The translations under genes and the position numbers were made by a program. Of a DNA stretch of 9,631 bases, positions 5,556-9,631 are shown one piece after another. The number at the start of each line of letters is the position of its first letter. Position 1 is the stretch's first letter. Source of the DNA: an uncultured Porphyromonadaceae bacterium (GTDB taxonomy: Bacteria > Bacteroidota > Bacteroidia > Bacteroidales > Muribaculaceae); contig CABRGT010000074.1 in the NCBI GenBank assembly GCA_902470475.1, positions 1 to 9,631 of the forward strand, written 5' to 3'. The notes under the pieces were generated by a model, which ran no database searches, was not told the origin of the DNA, and saw only the letters and a program-made list of their open reading frames with translations.

Positions 5556-6626
5556 TCACATCGAGGCTCGGCGGTAGAGCACGACGGCTATGACCGTGTA
5601 GATGATGTTGGGGATCCACATTGCCACCAGCGGCGAGGTGAGACCTGAATATGCGAAACTCTGCGTGATGGCCATGAACAGGATGTAGCTGAAGCTCAGC
5701 ACCAGTCCGATGCCTATGTTGAGGCCCATGCCGCCCTTGACCTTGCGCGACGACAGCGCCATGCCGATGACTGTGAGAATAAACGCGGCGGCGCACATGG
5801 CGTAGCGCCGGTGATACTCGACCTCGAAGCTCTTGATATTTCCCACACCGCGGCTGCGCTGGCGCCTGATGTACTGTTCGAGCGCCGGCGTAGTCATTTT
5901 TTCGTGGTCGTTTTTGGCGATGAGGAAGTCGCGCGGCTCGAAGGGAATGGTGGTGTCGAGGGCTGCGCCTCGGCGGATGATCTCGCGGTTGTCGCGGAAG
6001 TCGCGGATGGTGTAGTCGTAGACTTTCCAGCTGTAGAGGGTGTCCCAGCCAATGTTGCGAGCCGTGAGTCGCGACACGATCTGCTTGCCGTCGAATTTCT
6101 CGAGCGTGAAGCGGCTGCCGCTCTTGGTGATGTTGTCGTAGCGGCTGATGTAGGCGATCTCGCCGGGGGCTACCATGAGCATGATGTTGGCGCCGTAGTC
6201 GACACGCTTGTTCTTGACGTAGGTGTTGGTGTAGTCGATACGCCTGACGTTGGCGGGGGGTATGATGTAGGCGCCGAGCAGCCATGTGGCGGCTGCGATG
6301 ACCAGGGCCGACAGCAGGTAGGGGCGCAGCAGGCGGCGGTAGCTCATGCCGTTGGAGAGCATGGCGACGATCTCGTTGTTGCCGGCGAGCTTCGATGTGA
6401 AGAAGATGACGGCGATGAAGGTGAACAGCGGGGAGAACTGGTTGGCGAAGTAAGGCAGGAAGTTGACGAAGTAGTCGACGATCGTGGCCTTGAGGGGAGC
6501 CTTCAGGAACGAGTCGAGTTTCTCGTTGACGTCGAACATGACGACGATCGCCAGCAGCAGGGCTATGGCGAAAATGTAGGTTCCGAGAAACTTGCGGATT
6601 ATGTATCGGTCGATGATCTTGAACAC
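5556..6626 (-). CDS. LptF/LptG family permease of the LPS export complex
   Basis: A 356-residue inner-membrane protein of the YjgP/YjgQ (LptF/LptG) family, the transmembrane half of the LptB2FG ABC transporter that extracts lipopolysaccharide and hands it to LptC/LptA. I see TM1 about 13-32, TM2 56-78 and TM3 103-122, then a periplasmic domain rich in beta strand of about 140 residues, then three C-terminal TM segments beginning near YAMCAAAFILTVIGMALSS. The cytoplasmic loop GNNEIVAMLSNGMSYRRLL (82-100) is the coupling helix region that contacts LptB. I choose the GTG at 6626 because MFKIIDRYIIRKFLGTY is the usual N-terminus. An in-frame extension to 6746 runs through the tgt 3' end and adds 40 Arg/Pro-rich residues without family character. 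It follows tgt after 26 bases, probably in one transcript. F and G cannot be told apart safely in this phylum. Confidence 0.92.
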   Translation of the reverse strand: MFKIIDRYIIRKFLGTYIFAIALLLAIVVMFDVNEKLDSFLKAPLKATIVDYFVNFLPYFANQFSPLFTFIAVIFFTSKLAGNNEIVAMLSNGMSYRRLLRPYLLSALVIAAATWLLGAYIIPPANVRRIDYTNTYVKNKRVDYGANIMLMVAPGEIAYISRYDNITKSGSRFTLEKFDGKQIVSRLTARNIGWDTLYSWKVYDYTIRDFRDNREIIRRGAALDTTIPFEPRDFLIAKNDHEKMTTPALEQYIRRQRSRGVGNIKSFEVEYHRRYAMCAAAFILTVIGMALSSRKVKGGMGLNIGIGLVLSFSYILFMAITQSFAYSGLTSPLVAMWIPNIIYTVIAVVLYRRASM

Positions 6627-6652
6627 GGGGCTGACTGTCGGAATGTTACGGG

Positions 6653-7783
6653 CTAAAGCCGTCGGCCGAGGCGGCTGACCATGTCGGCTTTCCATGTGGC
6701 GAAGTCGCCGGCCTGGATGTGCCGGCGCGCCTCGCGCACGAGCCACAGGTAGAAAGTGAGGTTGTGGATCGAGGCGATCTGCATGGCCAGGATTTCCTGT
6801 GATATGAAGAGGTGGCGCAGGTAGGCGCGCGAGTAGACGCGGTCGGAGAGGGCGGGGCTATCGGCCCAGATGGGCGAGAAGTCGGTGGCCCACTTGGCGT
6901 TGCGCATGTTCATGGTGCCTTCGGGGGTGAAGAGCATGCCGTTGCGGCCGTTGCGGGTTGGCATGACGCAGTCCATCATGTCGACGCCGCGGTCGATCGC
7001 CTCGAGTATGTTGACCGGGGTGCCGACGCCCATCAGGTAGCGGGGACGGTCGGCGGGGAGTTCCCGGTTCACGACCTCGATCATCTCGTACATCACTTCG
7101 GTGGGCTCGCCGACGGCCAGGCCTCCGATGGCATTGCCTTCGGCGCCGAGGTCGGCCACGAAGCGCGCCGAGTCGCGGCGCAGGTCCTTGAACCGGCATC
7201 CCTGTACTATGGGGAAGAATGCCTGCGAATGGCCGTAGAGGGGTTCGGTGGCGTGGAAGTGGTCCCAGCCGCGGCGTAGCCAGCGCTGAGTGAGGCCGAG
7301 GGAGCGGCGGGCGTAGTCGTAGTCGGCCATGCCGGGGGGGCACTCGTCGAGGGCCATCATTATGTCGGATCCGATGACGCGCTGTATGTCGACAACCTTT
7401 TCGGGCGTGAACAGATGCTTCGAGCCGTCGATATGGCTGCGGAAGTGGGCGCCTTCCTCGGTGAGCTTGCGGTTGTCGCTCAGCGAGAATACCTGGAAGC
7501 CGCCGCTGTCGGTGAGGATGGGACGGTCCCAGCCGTTGAAGCGGTGCAGGCCGCCGGCTGCGCGCAGCACTTCGGTGCCGGGGCGCAGGTAGAGGTGGTA
7601 GGTGTTGCCCAGGATGATGCGGGCGTCGACCTGCTCGCGCATCTCGTGGATGTGGACGGCCTTGATGGCGCCGAGTGTGCCCACGGGCATGAATATTGGT
7701 GTGGGTATCTCGCCGTGGTCGGTGTATATGGTGCCGGCGCGCGCGTCGCTGTCGGGGAGTGTATTTTCGAGAGTAAACTTCAT
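6653..7783 (-). CDS. tgt: tRNA-guanine transglycosylase
   Basis: A 376-residue enzyme that exchanges guanine 34 of tRNAs for Asn, Asp, His and Tyr with the queuosine precursor preQ1. Key residues are present: D92 in LTDSGGFQVFSL, D146 in MALDECPP, the GGLAVGE loop at 220-226, and nucleophile D271 in MMDCVMPTRNGRNG. Length and collinearity are normal for the bacterial enzyme. What is odd is the C-terminal zinc site. Where the standard form has CxCxxC, this protein reads DFSPIWADSPALSDRVYSRAYL (301-322 region) with Ser309, Ala311 and Asp314 at the three cysteine positions, although the later His340 (SIHNL) remains. The alignment across the region needs no gap, so this is substitution rather than damage. 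It heads a two-gene unit with the LPS permease and has its own promoter. Confidence 0.96.
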   Translation of the reverse strand: MKFTLENTLPDSDARAGTIYTDHGEIPTPIFMPVGTLGAIKAVHIHEMREQVDARIILGNTYHLYLRPGTEVLRAAGGLHRFNGWDRPILTDSGGFQVFSLSDNRKLTEEGAHFRSHIDGSKHLFTPEKVVDIQRVIGSDIMMALDECPPGMADYDYARRSLGLTQRWLRRGWDHFHATEPLYGHSQAFFPIVQGCRFKDLRRDSARFVADLGAEGNAIGGLAVGEPTEVMYEMIEVVNRELPADRPRYLMGVGTPVNILEAIDRGVDMMDCVMPTRNGRNGMLFTPEGTMNMRNAKWATDFSPIWADSPALSDRVYSRAYLRHLFISQEILAMQIASIHNLTFYLWLVREARRHIQAGDFATWKADMVSRLGRRL

Positions 7784-7802
7784 TTACTTAGTTTTGGAAC
7801 TG

Positions 7803-7834
7803 CAAAAATACGAAATTTCTGCGAGTCGGGCAAG
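7803..7834 (-). promoter_or_regulatory. Promoter of tgt
   Basis: On the minus strand, CTTG (beginning at 7834) with its TTG at 7833-7831, 20 bases, then TATTTTTG (7810-7803), matching TAnnTTTG. Transcription would begin near 7798, about 15 bases before the tgt ATG. The 79-base gap between tgt and the gene upstream is otherwise plain, without a convincing terminator. Confidence 0.55.
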
Positions 7835-7862
7835 CGCTGCGCCGGAAGTCGGCCCGAACGGC

Positions 7863-8348
7863 CTATTTGAGAATCTTTTTGTCTTTGATCAGCTTCAGGA
7901 AGCCTTCGGCGTCATCGGGGCATTTCACCGTGCCGTAGTTGGCGTGGGAGCGGTCTTCGGTCTCGCCGAGCACCCAGGCGTCATCGAGCGACAGTTCGAG
8001 CTGCACGGTGACGTAGTGGTCGCCGCGGGGTATGAAAGCCATGTAGTAGGGCAGGGGTATGTCGGTGGGACGGGTGAATTTCCAGATGTAGACGGTCTGG
8101 TCGCCGTGGCTGAATTTCGAGACCTCGACGGCGTCGGCCGCGGCGGGTACCTTGGCGCCGAGCTGGACGTAACCGTAGTTTATCAGGCTCGGTTCGCTGA
8201 AGATGTCCACTTTGTCGGGCGTGACGGTGGATGCTACCTTGGACAGCCAGCTGTAGAAGTACTGGTAGTCGTTCTTGTCGCAGAACTGTGCCATTGAGCT
8301 GAATGACAGTGCGAACAGCAGGAGGGTGAGAGTGAGGAGGCGTTTCAT
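7863..8348 (-). CDS. Small secreted protein of unknown function
   Basis: A 161-residue protein that I do not recognise. It begins MKRLLTLTLLLFALSFSSMA with a clear signal peptide, and cleavage after A20 would leave Gln21 as the first residue, a pattern common in Bacteroidota exported proteins. The mature part has only two cysteines, C23 near the start and C143 near the end, which could form one disulfide. It contains several beta-strand-like stretches (YGYVQLGAKV, TVYIWKFTR, HYVTVQLELSL) and a helical, lysine-rich tail ending IKDKKILK. The ATG at 8348 is chosen over one at 8405 because the latter would put 19 residues before the signal peptide and lie inside radA. It follows radA by 22 bases, so it probably shares radA's transcript. 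No membrane anchor or lipobox is visible. Confidence 0.85.
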   Translation of the reverse strand: MKRLLTLTLLLFALSFSSMAQFCDKNDYQYFYSWLSKVASTVTPDKVDIFSEPSLINYGYVQLGAKVPAAADAVEVSKFSHGDQTVYIWKFTRPTDIPLPYYMAFIPRGDHYVTVQLELSLDDAWVLGETEDRSHANYGTVKCPDDAEGFLKLIKDKKILK

Positions 8349-8370
8349 GGGTGATAGTGTATTTAAGGGT

Positions 8371-9631
8371 TTATGAGAAAAGTTCCTTGACGGCGTCGGT
8401 GACACGGGCAGCCTCGAAGATGCCGATGGTGAAGCGGCTGCGGTCGATTCCCTTGAGGTTGCCGGCGGGGACGATGATGCGGCTCATGCCGAGCTTTTCG
8501 GCCTCGGCGATGCGCTGTTCGATGCGTGCCACGGGGCGTATCTCGCCGGAGAGGCCGACTTCGCCGGTCATGCACACGTCGTGGCCGAGGGCGATGTCGA
8601 AGTTGCTCGACAGGATTGAGCAGATGACGGGCAGGTCAAGCGCCGGGTCGCTGACGCGGATGCCTCCGGCGATGTTGAGGAAGACGTCCTTGGCGGCGAG
8701 CTTGAATCCGACGCGCTTCTCGAGCACGGCCAGGAGCATGTTGGCGCGCTTTGAGTCGAAGCCGTTGACGCTGCGCTGGGGTGTGCCGTAGGCGGCGGTG
8801 CTGACAAGGGCCTGCACTTCGATCAGGAATGGCCGGGCGCCGTCGACCGTCACGCCCACGGCGACGCCCGAGAGGTCGGTGTCGCCGGCCGAGAGGAGCA
8901 GTTCCGAAGGGTTCGTGACCTCGCGGAGGCCTTTCTGCCCCATTTCGTAGATGCCGAGCTCGGCGGTGTTGCCGAAGCGGTTCTTGATCGCGCGCAGGAT
9001 GCGGAACATGTACTGGCGGTCGCCTTCGAACTGGAGCACGGCGTCGACGATGTGCTCGAGCACCTTCGGGCCGGCCAGCGAGCCTTCCTTGGTGATGTGG
9101 CCGATGAGCAGCACGGGCACGTCGGTGTCCTTGGCGTACTTCAGGAGCCGGGCGGCGCACTCGCGCACCTGGCTGACTGATCCGGCCGAAGCCTCGAGGT
9201 CGTCGGAGGCGATGGTCTGGATGGAGTCGATAACCACGATGCCGGGCTGGAGCTGTTCGATGTGGGCCATGATGTTCTCGAGCGACGTCTCGCAGACGAT
9301 GAAGAGGTTGTCGCTGCCGCGGCCGAGGCGGTCGGCGCGCATCTTGAGCTGTGTGGCGCTTTCCTCGCCCGATGCGTAGAGGATGTTCTTGGATCGGATC
9401 GACAGGAGGTTCTGCAGCACGAGCGTGGACTTGCCTACGCCCGGCTCGCCTCCGATGAGCACCATCTCGCCGGGCACGAGGCCGCCTCCGAGCACACGGT
9501 TGAGTTCGGCCGACGGCAGCTTGATACGCGGCATCTCGGCGGCCGATATGTCGTTGAGGGCCTTGAGTTCGGAGCGGCCGCGGCTTACGGGCGACGGCGA
9601 GCGGGATGTGCCGCCGGCGGCCACGCGCTCC
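8371..9631 (-). CDS. radA: DNA repair helicase RadA, 5' end beyond the window
   Basis: The last 419 codons of RadA (Sms), a RecA-related ATPase that promotes branch migration at D-loops during recombinational repair. Counting from the first whole codon in the window (GAG at 9630-9628): Walker A GGEPGVGKST at 60-69, Walker B-like GIVVIDSIQT at about 130-139, the RadA signature KNRFG at 216-220, and a C-terminal Lon-protease-like domain (GVAVGVTVDGARPFLIEVQALVS and onward) to the end. Full RadA proteins are about 450-460 residues, so roughly 35-40 N-terminal residues, including the expected four-cysteine zinc finger, lie outside. The frame remains open to the window edge; the GTG at 9624 is an internal valine, not a start. 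No defects are visible. Confidence 0.97.
   Translation of the reverse strand, partial: ERVAAGGTSRSPSPVSRGRSELKALNDISAAEMPRIKLPSAELNRVLGGGLVPGEMVLIGGEPGVGKSTLVLQNLLSIRSKNILYASGEESATQLKMRADRLGRGSDNLFIVCETSLENIMAHIEQLQPGIVVIDSIQTIASDDLEASAGSVSQVRECAARLLKYAKDTDVPVLLIGHITKEGSLAGPKVLEHIVDAVLQFEGDRQYMFRILRAIKNRFGNTAELGIYEMGQKGLREVTNPSELLLSAGDTDLSGVAVGVTVDGARPFLIEVQALVSTAAYGTPQRSVNGFDSKRANMLLAVLEKRVGFKLAAKDVFLNIAGGIRVSDPALDLPVICSILSSNFDIALGHDVCMTGEVGLSGEIRPVARIEQRIAEAEKLGMSRIIVPAGNLKGIDRSRFTIGIFEAARVTDAVKELFS

Noticed and set aside
5811..6656. A 281-codon plus-strand open frame opposite the LPS permease gene
   Set aside because: Composition dominated by Val, Asp, Glu, Gly and Ala is typical of the antisense of a GC-rich gene; no motif, and the permease on the other strand accounts for the sequence.
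6627..6746. Forty-codon N-terminal extension of the permease
   Set aside because: It overlaps the 3' end of tgt, is Arg/Pro-rich, and lacks resemblance to LptF/LptG N-termini; the GTG at 6626 gives the family's usual start.
7841..7862. GGCC-centred inverted repeat just downstream of the orphan secreted gene as a terminator
   Set aside because: The stem is only four base pairs and no T-run follows; not enough to call.

Overview
The window looks like a chromosomal segment of a GC-rich member of the Bacteroidota (order Bacteroidales; a Muribaculaceae-type gut organism is my best guess, by inference). The evidence is the set of housekeeping genes, the near absence of Shine-Dalgarno sequences before starts, and three intergenic regions carrying the Bacteroidota promoter form (TTG/TTTG, about 20 bases, then TAnnTTTG). 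All genes but one, plus a doubtful fragment at the left edge, lie on the minus strand, so the description runs from the right end leftwards.

Right block (9631 to 5556, minus): the C-terminal nine tenths of the recombination helicase RadA; a small secreted protein of unknown function; the queuosine enzyme Tgt, behind its own promoter; and an LptF/LptG-family permease of the LPS export machine, which follows Tgt after 26 bases. Tgt lacks all three cysteines of the usual zinc site. The permease ends exactly where the only confident plus-strand gene ends (5555/5556).

Middle (4512 to 5555, plus): an exported choloylglycine-hydrolase-family (Ntn, linear amide C-N) hydrolase with the full set of bile-salt-hydrolase-type catalytic residues. 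It is divergent from thrC across a 145-base region, 4367-4511, which holds the thrC promoter.

Left-centre block (4366 to 2117, with the last gene ending at 1327, minus): threonine synthase, a 117-residue conserved-looking protein of unknown function, a PlsC-type acyltransferase and an omega-amidase-type nitrilase. Their spacings are +25, -1 and -11 bases, so they look like one translationally coupled operon.

Left end (1 to 1326): one lower-GC accessory gene for a DUF4172/Fic AMP-transferase-type protein with an N-terminal self-inhibition motif and a C-terminal winged-helix-like region. Its upstream region holds two tandem palindromes of identical geometry overlapping a promoter whose -7 element ends only a few bases before the ATG, which suggests an autoregulated, leaderless gene. 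A 23-base imperfect direct repeat flanks the whole fic unit. This is the least ordinary part of the window; the rest is a fairly standard core-genome neighbourhood. I saw no tRNA, rRNA, insertion sequence or CRISPR array.
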